NCBI GenBank assembly: GCA_021790695.1
Contig: JAJYGJ010000149.1
Span: 1 to 6,101 of the forward strand
DNA length: 6,101 nt
Reading direction: 5' to 3'
Origin: Nitrospirota bacterium
Lineage (GTDB): Bacteria > Nitrospirota > Thermodesulfovibrionia > Thermodesulfovibrionales > JdFR-88
Position 1 is the stretch's first letter, and each line of letters starts with the position of its first letter. This document shows, piece after piece, positions 6,024 to 6,101 of the stretch. The notes beneath the pieces are model-generated. The model was given only the letters and a program-made list of their open reading frames with translations. It was not told the DNA's origin and ran no database searches. Made by a program: the position numbers and the translations under genes.

Positions 6024-6101
6024 GATATTCCTCCATTATTGCCTGCGAGGTTAGCTGACGGGCTAGGGCTGGAAGTACTCTTTCCTTTTCAAGGAATACG
6101 C
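6024..6101 (-). promoter_or_regulatory. c-di-AMP riboswitch (ydaO/yuaA class), 3' half
   Basis: The minus strand upstream of kup carries the hallmark core of the ydaO/yuaA aptamer: CCCGTCAGCTAACCTCG, then CAGGCAATAATGG and AGGAAT (6062 down to 6027). It is close to the remembered core of characterised members, e.g. the Thermoanaerobacter aptamer segments CCGACAGCUAAC and GAGGCAAUAAAGGA. Upstream is a TTCCTT-GAA-AAGGAA hairpin (6096-6082), also GAA-looped in known examples, and TTCCAGCCC (6074-6066). The 5' strand lies beyond the right edge, so the aptamer is cut by the window. Members bind c-di-AMP and usually switch downstream genes off; K+ transporters are frequent targets, which fits kup. 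Recognition is from memory of the conserved core, not from a covariance search. Confidence 0.82.

Noticed and set aside
1..6101. CRISPR array, tRNA, rRNA, insertion sequence or phage attachment site
   Set aside because: No spaced direct repeats, cloverleaf, transposase motif or terminal inverted repeats were seen on either strand.

Overview
The window reads as chromosome of a GC-rich, Gram-negative bacterium. The first 61 bases encode the last strand of an outer-membrane beta-barrel, so the cell has an outer membrane. Frequent ATA (Ile) and AGG (Arg) codons in GC-rich genes, an ammonium transporter/P-II pair beside a porin, and a c-di-AMP riboswitch in front of kup suggest the Desulfobacterota ('Deltaproteobacteria') or Nitrospirota. 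That placement is inference; there is no rRNA or marker gene here.

Layout. Plus strand, 1-2055, is a nitrogen-uptake unit. It holds the tail of a probable porin (2-61), an Amt-family ammonium channel (87-1658) and a P-II signalling protein (1668-2006), all tightly spaced. It is closed by a strong intrinsic terminator at 2020-2055 (13-bp stem plus TTTT). A second plus-strand unit follows: a two-CBS-domain protein (2171-2659) whose stop overlaps the start of an ArsB/NhaD-type ion transporter (2656-4020). Its promoter should lie in 2056-2170. On the minus strand, convergent with this, is a KUP-family potassium transporter (4056-5870). It is preceded by a long leader (5871-6101 and beyond) containing the 3' half of a ydaO/yuaA-type c-di-AMP riboswitch.

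How the parts fit. P-II proteins of this type bind their cognate Amt channel and block it when nitrogen is sufficient, so amtB and glnK form one uptake-and-control module, with the porin plausibly supplying outer-membrane permeability. The CBS protein probably senses an adenine nucleotide and is a good candidate regulator of the overlapping cation antiporter-like gene. The K+ transporter is probably shut down by c-di-AMP through its leader. The window therefore carries three monovalent-cation transport systems (NH4+, probably Na+/H+, and K+), each next to a ligand-sensing partner: P-II, CBS domains, riboswitch.

Nothing here is clearly a new system. The most informative item outside the proteins is the kup leader: a recognisable aptamer core, a possible anti-aptamer pairing, two downstream hairpins and a small upstream ORF whose Shine-Dalgarno sequence lies in the aptamer's 3' strand. 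No tRNA, rRNA, CRISPR, insertion sequence or long repeat was seen, and no stretch above 300 bases lacks a gene.
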